A model generated the notes under the pieces. It was not told the DNA's origin and ran no database searches. It saw only the letters and a program-made list of their open reading frames with translations. Positions 1-10,701 of a DNA stretch of 64,000 nt are shown one piece after another; the stretch's first letter is position 1, and each line of letters begins with the position of its first letter. Origin of the DNA: Astrocystis sublimbata. Its lineage: Eukaryota > Ascomycota > Sordariomycetes > Xylariales > Xylariaceae. Both the position numbers and the translations under genes were made by a program. Location of the stretch: the NCBI GenBank assembly GCA_022453515.1, contig JAJNNY010000008.1, positions 682,001-746,000 on the forward strand. Reading direction: 5' to 3'.

Positions 1-829
1 GGTTGTAGGTCAACTCTGTTCGATCCAGGTGGTCTGGGTCGAATTGCGGGTTGAGTGACGATACTGCTTTCCCTCTCAATAAGGTTGTAAGTCACGCCAC
101 CTATGTACCTAGGTACTTTTTGAATAACCATGGCCATATCGGGCAATAAACGAGGCTCATTCGTATTTTTCAACCAGGCAGGTACCCAAGTTTACGTAGT
201 TGATCCTCCTATGCAGCGCTACAGCATGGTTGGGGCTTCGAGTTTCGATTAGGCCACATAGGTCAACTACAACTGCAACAATTGCTTCAAGGTACCTATT
301 AGGTGGGTGTTTGACCTTGGAGCCTGGGGCCAACGGTAATGAGGTAGGTAGGTGTACAGTGAGCAGCTGCGAGTGTGAATGCGGACTGCGACTACGAGGC
401 AAGGCAAGAGCAGAGCAGGGCCGCGTCTATATAGGGCATCACACCGAACGCACCCTCCCCTCTTGATCATATTTAAAGTTCGGTACGTACTTAAGTAGGC
501 ACCCAACCAACCCTAAGGTTGAGCCAGATCAGTCAGTTACGACCTTCTCGTCTACTCTTACTCTTACTCTTCCACACAGCGGCACACCTCCAGGACTCAC
601 TTACTCTCGCCCCCTGGGTACCCATCCCATGCTGTCCTCGGCCCTTGAGCTGTGCAGATGACTTTCTCCTGTTAGCAACCACCGCCGCAGCTTCTTGCTC
701 AGCTCAGGTCCCTGCTCCTTACATTCGAGAGCCGCCTCATCCTGCCCATAGCAATCTTTAGCCAGCCCATCGTACTGTTCTACTAAGTTCTACAGTTGTT
801 CTGCCGTCACCTGGCTGGCTCCCGGCGTC
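1..829. other. Upstream region of the Asn-rich gene, no gene seen
   Basis: No open frame here looks like a gene. The stretch contains TAGG/CCTA-type tetranucleotide motifs (around 290-360 and 480-500) like those in other intergenic parts of the window. It presumably holds the promoter and 5' leader of the gene starting at 830. Confidence 0.5.
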
Positions 830-868
830 ATGGAGGGCAACGGCACCGACAGCAACAACAACAACAGC

Positions 869-932
<64 letters not shown>

Positions 933-2839
933 GCAACAACAACAGCAACAACAACATCGGGACACGGGGTGCGCGGCCCGGTGCTGGATACGTGCTGGCA
1001 CAGCCGACGACGCAGACCATGCAGCAGCAGCAGCAGCAGCAACAGCAGTCCCGTCACCAAGCACGGCAAACTCTACATGGATCCATGGTACCTCCACCCT
1101 CGCCAGTCCACGACGCCTTGTTACCGGACACGTTTATATCACTACAACAGTCCACACCTCCTCGCCAGTACACCACCGTCGGTTCTGTATACAAGTCTCA
1201 CACTCAGCCTCTCCAGCCCCCCGTGCGTCGTGGCCGCACCAACAAGCCCATCTACCCCCACAAAGGCGAATCGCCTGCAGGCCCTTCTCAGATACAATAT
1301 ACACCGTTGCAGCAGAACTCCGATCGCGCCGTTGGCCCCGCGCGTCGAGATCCCAGCTGGACTCCCTCGACCAGATCGGTCACACCCGGCCAAAGGCTAG
1401 TTCTGCGGAGGTTTGGTGTTATGGCTTCCGACAATGCCAGTGGCAGCACCCATCCAGCCTCGGGCCAGCCAGGTGCTCGACAATCACTCGCCCCAGTCCC
1501 AGCATCACCACGGTACATGGCCGACTCTGGAGCCAGCCCCTATCAACCTCTGGTGGCCGACACGCTGGTAGATAGCCCCGTTGATACCGAGCAAGACAAT
1601 ACCGAGCAGACCGAATCTGAGCAAGCCATGCTCACCACCACGGACGCCGGATCCGACAATGTCAACGAGCTGCCCATCAATATCAAATCCTCGTATTATG
1701 GTATGAGCTTGAACACCTTGACAAACCTGGCATCATACGCCAACCCTAACCAACGTTACGCGCAAGAAATACTCGCGGCCCATCGCCCGCAGCCCGTTCT
1801 GGCCACAGATGTGAGTCGATCCAACGCCTGCTCTAAGAGCTACGTATCAACCGAATCGAGCTGTGGCAGAAAGACTGACACAAATTCGCAGTCCCGCCGA
1901 TCTGAGAGTCATTCAACACATCACAACCCAGAAGCACAGTCGTTTATGTCGCAGAACGGAGACCCCCAGCCTATTCCTGGTCCGAGACGTCGCGGTGCAC
2001 CCGCGCCCTTGACTGCCGGCCCCCCAGGTGTTCGTCAACAGAGAACAGCAGTTTTCGAACCGGAAACCCTTCGGACGGTTCGAGAATTTGACGATAGGAC
2101 ACCAATGATGAACCCCTGTCGCCCGAAAGTGCGGCTGCCAAGTAGTGATCATCATGGTGCTGGCTTGAACTTCGAGCGCGACGTCATCAAAGATAGCGAG
2201 GAGGATGACCGTAGCTCTGAACCGAAGATCATTGACACTCTCCCGCTCGCCCATGTCAAACAGTTTTATTCGAAAGGCACACCCAGAACTTACGACTTCG
2301 CTTCGGTCCTGCCCACGGATTGGGAAGCTCAGCGCTTGGCACAGCTCGAGCTTGATGTACATCGTCTCCAGTCCCAGGAAAGCTTCTGGCGTGAGCGTGC
2401 TGAGTACATAGATTGTTGCTTTTACGAGGGGGCCCAACCCTTCAATAAGCCGATTGATGTGGCCATCTCCGAGCACAAACATCGCGGGCTAGCCCGACTT
2501 GTTGGTCGTCCTTACGCGGATTCCTCCAAGGGCCAAGGTAGAATCGACAATAGCCAGCTCTCAATGACAAACGCATCCGTATTGCCTGGTTCGGAGCAGT
2601 AAGTATACTCTCCCCCCCCTCTCCCCATTTGATCATCATTTAAATCGTTCTGTTTACGCCTCGAGGAGCACATCATCCACCCTTCCCTTTTAAAGCAATC
2701 TCTGATACGTGATCTGTGCAGTGCGAAGCCGTTACTCTCCATGGCATTGCAAGCCATCAGTAAACGCCCAGAAATCTCACCGGAACTTCCGCTGCCAAAA
2801 TTTAAGCAGAGCCTTCATCCGCCCTACGTGAGACGTTGA
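830..2839 (+). CDS. Unrecognised Asn/Gln-rich low-complexity protein
   Basis: Exons 830-2598 and 2722-2839 (GTAAGT donor, TGTGCAG acceptor) give 628 residues. I do not recognise the family. After nine residues comes a long Asn run with a few Ser, then a nine-residue Gln run, then several hundred Ser/Pro/Thr-rich, probably disordered residues. The most ordered-looking part is at the C-terminus (about residues 500-590): a short charged helix rich in Leu, Gln and Glu, followed by a Cys-Cys and aromatic segment. A second possible intron, 1811-1891 (GTGAGT, CTGAC branch, CGCAG), is 81 bases with no stop; removing it gives 601 residues. The start at 830 was chosen because this frame stays open through the repeats and beyond them for 1.5 kb; the overlapping poly-Gln frame closes at 1575. 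Asn/Gln-rich tracts are common in fungal regulatory and RNA-associated proteins, but no function can be assigned. Confidence 0.75.
851..957 (+). repeat. AAC/CAA trinucleotide repeat coding for poly-Asn
   Basis: Almost pure AAC triplets, broken only by a few AGC triplets, encode about 33 residues of Asn with occasional Ser. Read in the other frames the tract encodes poly-Gln or poly-Thr. It is a likely site of length variation between strains, and each whole-triplet change keeps the frame. Confidence 0.95.
1022..1048 (+). repeat. CAG repeat coding for poly-Gln
   Basis: Nine glutamine codons in a row, eight CAG and one CAA, in the same frame as the upstream Asn tract. Confidence 0.95.
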
Positions 2840-3594
2840 TCTCTGAATACACAATTAGGAGTAATATCTAAAAGGAAGCTTGGTTAACCGATAGTATTGT
2901 TTGATTCATGTTTCGCCGGTAGCTGTACATAGGGAAACCCATTCACGCTACTGGCCTGTTTTCACCCTTCGCCAACAAATGTTGGGGCGACCTGGCAAAG
3001 TTGGCTGCGAGTTGTATGTCTGAAGGGGGCTTTGAACAACTAAGTCGCAGGTTACACAGTTAGATGCTGCACTACTTTGATGATTTAACTTACTGTGCAT
3101 GTGCAACAGCAGCTGTGATGCCTTCTAAACAATAATACTCTTTTGGCTTCCATCAGACATTCCGCAACTGAGATTTTCTACAACTAATCAACTTTAAAGA
3201 GAGCCTTGTTCGGTAGCCTGTAAGGAGAGAGAGTAGAGGCTTTGATTTTGCTAGTCATTTGATGCTCCCTCTTTCTTTCTTTTCAATCTTTGTGTGTATC
3301 TAGGCAAAACCTCCCTCATCTCTATCTCTGCATCTTACTGTGGGACATGAAATTCGCAATATTTTCGATAATTTAGTCTGACTCGTGGTCCTCGTTGGCA
3401 GCTTCGACGTCGGGATGCAGCTTGAGCTCGCTTCTATTGAATCGTATATTACAAAGCGGACGAGACTAATTGGATAATCATATACACTAACAAACAACGC
3501 CCTGGCCGATCTTGTGGACAATGTTGCACTTGGATGACCATTAACGTAGAGTCATATCCAATTAGCGATGGATGATGTGCTAACGACAACATAA
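2840..3594. other. Intergenic, convergent gene ends
   Basis: This lies between the 3' ends of the Asn-rich gene and the hydrolase. I see no coding frame, RNA gene or repeat; it presumably holds the two 3' UTRs. Confidence 0.5.
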
Positions 3595-5152
3595 TCACCG
3601 CCGCCCACTACTGGCATGTCTCGTGAGGAATGCATTGTACCTCTTGTAGAAGACTGGTGTCTCGGGATTACTGACTATGACGGAGGGAAAGCAGTGCGGC
3701 ACGCCTGCATAGCAGTACATCTCGACATCTACATGTCCGGATCGAAGGGCGTCGGCGTAGGCGAATCCGTCGTCCCGGAAGATGTCGACGCCGGCGAATT
3801 GGATTACTGGGAGTTGTTTCGTTAGTGAGTCATCCAGTATTTGCATGACGTACAGCCACCACGTCATGCCATTGCCATGCTAGGGTATACGAAGGGGTAA
3901 CGATAAAAAAAGAAACCTAAAAGGAAAAAGGAAAAAAAAACTGACTCACGCGCTGGTGGAAGTCCATCGAACGAGGAAGCGAGTAGAGGCGAATGCCTGT
4001 AGTTGGGCTCGGCGTCCGGGATGTAGCAGTCGAGGAAGACGTCGAACCTAACGGCGCTGAGGACGGCGTTCTCGCTGTTCTGAACGGGGCTGCCGTACTC
4101 GTATTTCTCCTTGGGGAAGAATTTCGGATGACAGACTGCAGGGAAGTGAAGCACCTGGGCTACTATACCTGTAAGGCCCTCGTTCCTGGCCATGATGGAT
4201 ATCACGGCAGCCTGCGTGTTTTGCATGTGAGCGGCAGGTACTTTACATATAAGACCTTTAGAATTCGAGGTGCGGCGACTGGGGTCGGCCGGTCTCTGGT
4301 ATCCGAACTTACAAGGTTGGCGCCGGCACTGCTTCCTGCGACGATAATTTGCTCGGCGTTGATCCCGAGGCGATGTGCGTTGCCCTTACACTGGGTACAA
4401 AGAAGTCGATGGTTAGTTAGCTTGTGCATAGTTATACGATATCACGCAATGCGTGAGAGTAGCCTGAACTAGGTACCTAGAAGATGTGTATAGATACTTA
4501 CCCATACCAAACCATCCCAACAATCCTCGACCGGCTTCGGAAAGGGGTGTTCGGGTGCACTTTTTGTGATGTCAGCGGTGTTTAGATAGTGAAGTACTTT
4601 CACTTCCTGGTACATGGTGAAAGCATACAGTCGGTAATCGATGCTCACGACAACGATGTCGGTATTAGTCGCCGCGTATACATTCTCGGCACCGTCTACC
4701 TCGTGCCGTCCGACACAGAACCCTAAACAAACAAAAGCCGTGAGCACACTGTGTGACGAGTCGGGGTTGCATCTGTAAGGGGCTGTCTGGTTGATTAACA
4801 TACCGCCACCATGCATCCGGTATACGAGGGTTGCGTCCGGCGACACATCTGGCGATTTGTAGACTTTCAGCTCGAGCAGGTGGCCGTCGCGGGCCGGGAA
4901 ATGCAAGAGCTCCGTCTCCACATCGCGGTATCGATCGGGCCCGCCAGGAGGCATGGCAGCATCTGGGTCGCCGGCAGCTGCGCGGAAGGAGAGCATGTCG
5001 GGCTGGTCCCAGAGTTGGTCGAAGGCGTCGCTGAGTACTTGCTCGACCTCGAGATACTCGCGCGTTTTCTCTGAAAAATGGCCATACTTGGGCAGCGGCT
5101 TGAATTCAGGATCGGCATCGTGGTATTGCGGCTTGTCTTTGAGGCCGATCAT
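3595..5152 (-). CDS. Alpha/beta-hydrolase fold-3 (HSL-type) esterase
   Basis: Six exons, 5152-4804, 4722-4629, 4559-4502, 4390-4313, 4211-3950 and 3806-3595, join in frame to give 350 residues. The hormone-sensitive-lipase (GDXG) hallmarks are present: the oxyanion-hole motif HGGG at 114-117, a YRLAPEHPFP motif that forms only after splicing, the nucleophile elbow GSSAG with Ser188, the acid in GVDIFRDDG (Asp288) and His318 in PHCF. It is probably an intracellular carboxylesterase or lactonase-like hydrolase, since I see no signal peptide. The best branch point, CACTAAC, is in the last intron. Length fits the fungal family, which often acts on small esters in detoxification or secondary metabolism; the natural substrate cannot be read from sequence. 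It is divergently placed from the glycosyltransferase at 6183. Confidence 0.9.
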
Positions 5153-6182
5153 GTTGTGCTTTTCTTACCTGGTTATAGGTAAGGTGATCAGTGTATAAGA
5201 TGTTTTCGTGGCCGAGAGTCAACATGGCGAACAGCGAATATTCGATGGACGGCACATGTCTTCTTATATGCTTGAATCGTGAGATGAGCGCGAGACTCTC
5301 ATCTGCATCTTAAGTGCCTATGCGCACGCATCATGACAGCTAGGCGCTCCGGGGCGTTGGAGGATCGATGCAACGATACGAGCTTAAACCGATTGGAGAC
5401 CACTGACCCCCAACCGAGTCTCTCTTCCAAATACCGTGAGAATCTCGTCAACTTCATCGCTATCCGGTGTCATGTCATGGGCAATTGTTAGATGATGGGG
5501 TATAATTGAGAGCGTAAGTCAGACCCCTGTAAGCCGTTATATGATTCATAGTATGTTGCATGGCAGCTGAACAAGAGCTGGTCGGTGAATGGACAGGTGA
5601 GCTGTGGCTTAGCCGTCTTCTAAAGCGAGACACCGGAATCATTATCATCATGAATCATCCCCCCTTAAATGCTTCGAGTTAGGCCGTATGCACGACATCA
5701 CGCTAGTGCTCCCAAATGCTACGTCCCGACCGTTTTCTACACAAATTTACTTGCATTTCCTCTTCAGAGGAAAGCGTCGGGTACTTGACCTGCATTAGCT
5801 GTGCCCCCGTCACGATTTACTAGTATACTGGCACCAAGTCTTGCCCAGCCTCAACCGGGCGGGTTTGCCGATATGAGATTATCAAGGAACAGCACAGCTA
5901 CAGAGCTATCAGCATGAATCATTTTCAATCGTCTTTGATAGTGTGGTGAGATGGGGTCATTTACAGATGAGATTCCGGCGGGTATATATTCGATCAGGTA
6001 ACCATAAAAGCGCACGATCTCCGATGCAAATCGTGAAAAAGTATCCCGACTCGTATCAATCAAGTAGCTATCGGCTATCACAATTCCAAGACGCTTCAAA
6101 GGCGTCCTCTTACGAGAGGCATACAATTCACACGATATTCGCCATTATCTCACAAACCATTAACAGCATTGTGAGGCCCGAG
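5153..6182. other. Divergent promoter region, hydrolase/glycosyltransferase
   Basis: About 1 kb between two diverging starts. From 5943 an open frame runs without a stop into the glycosyltransferase, so the N-terminus of that gene could lie up to 80 codons upstream. No other coding signal was seen. Confidence 0.5.
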
Positions 6183-7385
6183 ATGCCCGAGTTCACGATA
6201 CCCGCATCGGCCACCGGCCTCCGTGTCGTGCCAGAATCACAACTAGATCTACGACCTGATGCACAGATCATAGCCGACCTCAAAAGGTTTCACCCCATCG
6301 TCTCAGAGAAGAATGTGTGGTGCTTCTGGGACAAGGGCCTGGATCGCATGTATCCGAGCTACCAATGCACCGTTCTGAACTGGGTCAAAAAGCTCGGCAG
6401 TTCCTGGACTGTCCGCATCGTTGATCTCGTGGAGGATTCGCCCAACAACATCTACAACTACGTCGGCAAGGAGTGGTTCCCCGATTGCTTCGTCAACCGA
6501 ACGATGGACGGTAAACACGCGGCCCAGCACGCGGCAGACCTGGTGCGGTTGCCACTTCTGTATGAGCATGGAGGCGTCTGGATGGATGTCGGTAACATGC
6601 TGCACACTCATCTGGATGACTTATTCTGGGATCACCTGGTGGCCCCAGATACGCCCTACGAAATGGCTGTCTGGATCATCAACGGACAGATCAGAAAGGC
6701 ATGGGGCAGCTTCGGCAACTACATGATGGCTGCGCGAAAGGGTTGCCTATTCGTCAAGAACTGGCATCTCTCCTACAAGGAGCTGTGGACGAACCACACA
6801 AACTGCGACGGTTTCCATAAACTGCCCCTTGTCCAGGAAATAGGCATAGCTGATGGCATGGCCGATTGGGATTTCAAGGATAAAATCCTCCAGATGAGCG
6901 ACTACGTGGCGCAGATGCTTCTCGGAGACCGCACCAAGAATCTGCTCGACGTCAGCACGGGCTGGAACGGACGCGAGTTCTGGGAGAACAAGATATTCAT
7001 GGTAGAGGGTATCCACAACGGCATCCTCGGGGCGATCAAGACGGACTACTCGGGCTACAAGCAAGCGGAGCTCTTCACCACGCCGCTGGACGAGCCGGAC
7101 GAGCTGAAGAGGAAGGCGGCGGAGGACTTCGTCGTGGAAGTCATCGAGAAGAGCCACATGTATAAGGTGTACCACAACTCGGCGGGCGGACTGCCTGCGC
7201 TCGGAGATGTGGTGAAGAAGGAGGGTTATAAGGACGCGACGCAGAGACCCGGTACCTTTGGCGAGCTGTACAGATATGGAACGGTGCACTGGAAGTCTAC
7301 GCGTGAAGTCGAGCGGTTGATACCTCAGCCGACAGAGGAAGACCTCATTGTAGCGACGCCGACGACGCCTCGGAACCATCATTGA
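6183..7385 (+). CDS. Caps_synth-type glycosyltransferase (GT-A fold)
   Basis: A single exon gives 400 residues from the ATG at 6183. The frame stays open upstream to 5943, but the residues before 6183 look like leader rather than protein. The N-terminal half holds the capsular-polysaccharide-synthesis/Och1-like glycosyltransferase pattern: NVWCFWDKG near residue 42, a region in which AADLVRLPLLYEHGGVWMDVG supplies the nucleotide-sugar site, and SFGNYMMAARKG about 50 residues later. In this family the DxD metal motif is often relaxed; here it reads MDVG, so the usual second Asp is missing. No transmembrane anchor or signal peptide is visible, so either the protein acts in the cytosol or the upstream in-frame extension matters. 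It probably transfers sugars to cell-surface or secreted glycans. The DUF1996 secreted protein lies 750 bases downstream on the same strand. Confidence 0.8.
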   Translation: MPEFTIPASATGLRVVPESQLDLRPDAQIIADLKRFHPIVSEKNVWCFWDKGLDRMYPSYQCTVLNWVKKLGSSWTVRIVDLVEDSPNNIYNYVGKEWFPDCFVNRTMDGKHAAQHAADLVRLPLLYEHGGVWMDVGNMLHTHLDDLFWDHLVAPDTPYEMAVWIINGQIRKAWGSFGNYMMAARKGCLFVKNWHLSYKELWTNHTNCDGFHKLPLVQEIGIADGMADWDFKDKILQMSDYVAQMLLGDRTKNLLDVSTGWNGREFWENKIFMVEGIHNGILGAIKTDYSGYKQAELFTTPLDEPDELKRKAAEDFVVEVIEKSHMYKVYHNSAGGLPALGDVVKKEGYKDATQRPGTFGELYRYGTVHWKSTREVERLIPQPTEEDLIVATPTTPRNHH

Positions 7386-8135
7386 AACTGGTGATCGTGA
7401 GCATGAGATGATATGCATACGTTATGCATCAAACAGTTGATACAAGATCAACGTGTATAATAAGCGTGGCTTTTGCAGTCATAGAATACATTCCACGAAA
7501 TATCGCACTCAAAAACGCACATAAAATTGTGGCATCAGAAGTTTGTTTCTTGTCACATATTAATGCCTTGTGAGCGCCAATAGCTGAGTGTGAGACTTCT
7601 CTTTTACAGAATCATACAAGCCTTGCAAATAATAGAATTTGTCTCATATTTGATCAAACTATCGGGTGGTATTTTCTCCACCCTATGCGCTGCGGGTCGA
7701 AAGGAAGGGTATAATAGCTGAATAAAACGTGGCTTGAAGATACGGTGCGCCTGGATATATTGGCCCTTTTCATTGCGAGCCGGCAGATGTTGTTATCGTC
7801 GATGTAAATTACCCGGGCTCCAGTTACCAGCGTCGCTTTTCTCAGATAGGCTAATTTATATTGCGCCAATATTCCGAGATATCGCTTCTAGGCCTGTAAA
7901 TATGGACACAACTCGTTTAAAGATGCATACTGGTACCTTGGTGAACCAAGATGCTGATGATAGGCGGCATTACTATCTTCCCATACACATGAACATAGGT
8001 CCAGACCCTTTATAAACCCCAAGGGCTGACATTGCGTTGTCATCTTTGAAGGCTTCTGTCAATCCCGGATTCGTGAAATTATTTTCCAAGTGACAAACAA
8101 CAGAGTCAACCAATATTCCCCGTAGGAGGTCGAGA
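7386..8135. other. Intergenic, nothing recognised
   Basis: AT-richer spacer between the glycosyltransferase and the DUF1996 gene. It contains stops in all frames and no RNA gene or repeat that I can identify. Confidence 0.5.
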
Positions 8136-9676
8136 ATGAAGGTTATCAGAGCTCTCCTCTTACAAGCCGGCCTCTCTCAGGCCGGTCTTCGGTTCGGATG
8201 TTCGTCCGTATCCATCCAGCGCCTGGACCCGGTCGTCGAACCAGGCCAGATCCCCTCGTCCCACGTCCACCAGATCGTGGGCGGGAATGCGTTCAACGCG
8301 ACCATGGAAGGGGACATAGGCGAGAAGGGCAGCTGTACAACATGCGCGTACACGGAGGACTTTTCAAATTACTGGACCGCTGTACGTCGTTGTTGCTCCC
8401 CTTCTCTTTTTCGGAGAATCAAAGATGATGATGCGATAGTCTTTCGGGGTTGGCTCACAATTATCAAAAGTCTTGAAGCTAACAGACAATCCGACCACAA
8501 GGCATTATACTTCAAGCACGAGAACGGCTCGTACAAAAGGGTACCTCAGTACCCAAATGCGCAGCTCGGCTACGAGGGCCAAGACGCCCCTGAGATCAGA
8601 GGCGGGATGACCATCTACTATACCCAGATGGATTTCACAGGAAACGGCGACCAGTATATCCAGGCCTTCAAGCCCGTACGCCCCCCTTTTCAATAAGCGT
8701 CTGCTGCAAAATTATTCGTCTTTCGCACAGCTAATATAGATGTCGCTTGCGTAGGGCTTCAGGATGACAGTCGGCTCGCCCACCACGACGTCCATCAACA
8801 GCTCGAGTGCCCAGCCAGGTCTGCGATATACCTGTCTTCAAGACATCCTCACGCGCGGTTATGAGACGCCTGATCTCCCCAAGGAGCCATGCCCCGCAGG
8901 AAGTGAGTAGAATGCAGTTCCAATTCTTTTTCTTTCATAAGCAACTCAAAAACTCCTCTCCTGTTATATGTGAGTGAGGTAGGTAATCACCAATGACACA
9001 AGCTAACCTACCTTCGTTCCTTCTACCTAGTAATGGCGATCCACCACTTCCCCGCGTGCTGGGACGGCGTGAACCTCGACAGCCCGGACCACCAAGCACA
9101 CATGTTCAGCACGACGCGCGGCGCGTTCCAAGAAGCAGGGCCCTGCCCGGCGTCGCACCCGGTGCGCGTGCCCCAGCTCGCGTACGAGACGATGTGGAAC
9201 ACCACCGCGTTCGCGGACATGTGGCCCAAGGATGGATCGCAACCATTCGTCTGGTCGTTCATGGACGGGAAGGTAAGTGCGCGTGATAAGTCACCAATAA
9301 TGGTCTAGACTAATAAAACATCCCCCCCCCATCCAACGATACCTATACCCAAGACCTCACTTCCTTGCTTAATGCCTTTTCTCTTCTTTCCCCTCCCTCC
9401 CTCGATGTGTGTGTGGGGGGAGTGATAAGCATATGCTGACACAAGTGGTAGGGCTACGGAACTCATGCAGACTACATGTTCGGATGGCAGGGTGACAGCT
9501 TGCAGCGGGCGATGAACAGCTCGTGCATGTTCCACATGTGCGGCAGTCCGGGTATGCAAGGTGTGTTGAAGACGCAGACGGTCGAGGAGATGAACAACTG
9601 CGGCGTCGAAAACACAGTCAAAGAGGATACGGACGGATGGCTTTCGGAGCTTCCAGGGCAGGCTATGGAGATGTAG
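8136..9676 (+). CDS. DUF1996 secreted/cell-wall protein
   Basis: Five exons, 8136-8381, 8502-8675, 8755-8902, 9031-9272 and 9452-9676, join in frame to 344 residues. The DUF1996 signature is clear: RLDPVVEPGQIPSSHVHQIVGG near residue 30, CTTCAYTEDFSNYWTA, ALYFKHENGSYKRVPQ, CPAG followed by FPACWDGVNLDSPDHQAHM, and the ending GYGTHADYMFGWQGD. Family members are secreted, often wall-associated proteins, some reported as stress- or metal-responsive; the conserved His, Asp and Cys pattern suggests a metal site or disulfides. The N-terminus is short and only weakly hydrophobic (about residues 1-18), a poor signal peptide, so an upstream exon or a slightly different start is possible. A GT microsatellite starts 14 bases after the stop. 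Confidence 0.9.
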
Positions 9677-9689
9677 GCTGCGATGATGG

Positions 9690-9723
<34 letters not shown>

Positions 9724-10701
9724 TTCGATCGGAAGGAGTAAAACATGAAGAGATGAAGAGTGAACATGCTAGATCCGATCCTCGGGACTCCCTGTGTGTG
9801 AACAGCCACAGTCATCCGATAGTCATGAATAGGTCGTGAACGGGCGCAGGCAACATCAGACCCGCAACTCGCATTGGCTCCGACGACCTTTGTCGTTCAG
9901 TCGGAATCATCACGCGATCTAAGCCGTACAAACAAATTCAAATACCACATGTGAAGGGTCAAATACATCCACCGGGCGAACATTCATTACACTCAGCAAG
10001 CTAACAAAGAGACACAGATGTAAAGGTAGAACACGAATTTGACTACTACCTAGATAGTTGTGATAATTCATGATGGCGTCAAGCCTAGTCCGACACAAGA
10101 GAACATATGCCATAAAGCATAGGGCCTTCAACCTAAGATAACCTACTAAGCAGGCTAGTTACAGGAATGCAGAGCGCAGCATCTCCTTGAGCAACAATAA
10201 TACCTGGTTAGGTGTTTTCAAGTTCGACCATTACCTTCACCCTTGCCTCAAGAATTATTGGAATTAGATAAGGTACACAATCGCGCCGCACTCTGAAGTA
10301 TACTGTGTTCTGTCCCAAACATCGCAACAAACCAACAATGTTTGTGTTGAATAGTCAAGGTTTCGTAGCATCAGCCTCCAAAAGCTCGTTCCGTTCTCTA
10401 TCTCTTTTTCTTCTCTTGGGACCCGCCTCGGCGAGGATCCGACGCCTGCGGGGCCAATTCTGTCTTATGTGAAGACTTTCAGGAAAAATAAACTTTTAAT
10501 GTGTACATAGTACAGGGGTGTTCGAAAATATGGGGGCTTTGGAAAAAAAGGGAAGTTGGAAAAACAATCAATGGGTATTGCTGCGGGTTTGAAATCGGAT
10601 CAAAAGATTCGTAGGAATACGTAAGAAAAAAGTCGCTGAAAATGCGATTCCACGTTCTACTTCAACAACACGGGGCGACCCAGCGAATCCTGTCGCAATG
10701 C
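9677..10701. other. Intergenic, convergent ends of DUF1996 and septin genes
   Basis: Apart from the GT repeat at its left end I see no gene or structured element. It should hold both 3' UTRs. Confidence 0.5.
9690..9722 (+). repeat. GT dinucleotide microsatellite
   Basis: Uninterrupted GT pairs from 9690 to about 9716, then a TATGTG variant. It lies in the 3' flank of the DUF1996 gene. Confidence 0.95.

Noticed and set aside
796..1575. Overlapping frame with a long poly-Gln tract
   Set aside because: It results from reading the AAC repeat in another frame; the frame starting at 830 continues for 1.5 kb beyond the repeat and has a proper terminal exon.
3595..3867. Separate small gene at the 3' end of the hydrolase
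   Set aside because: It is the last exon; the acid and His of the catalytic triad lie in it and the join from 3950 to 3806 is in frame.
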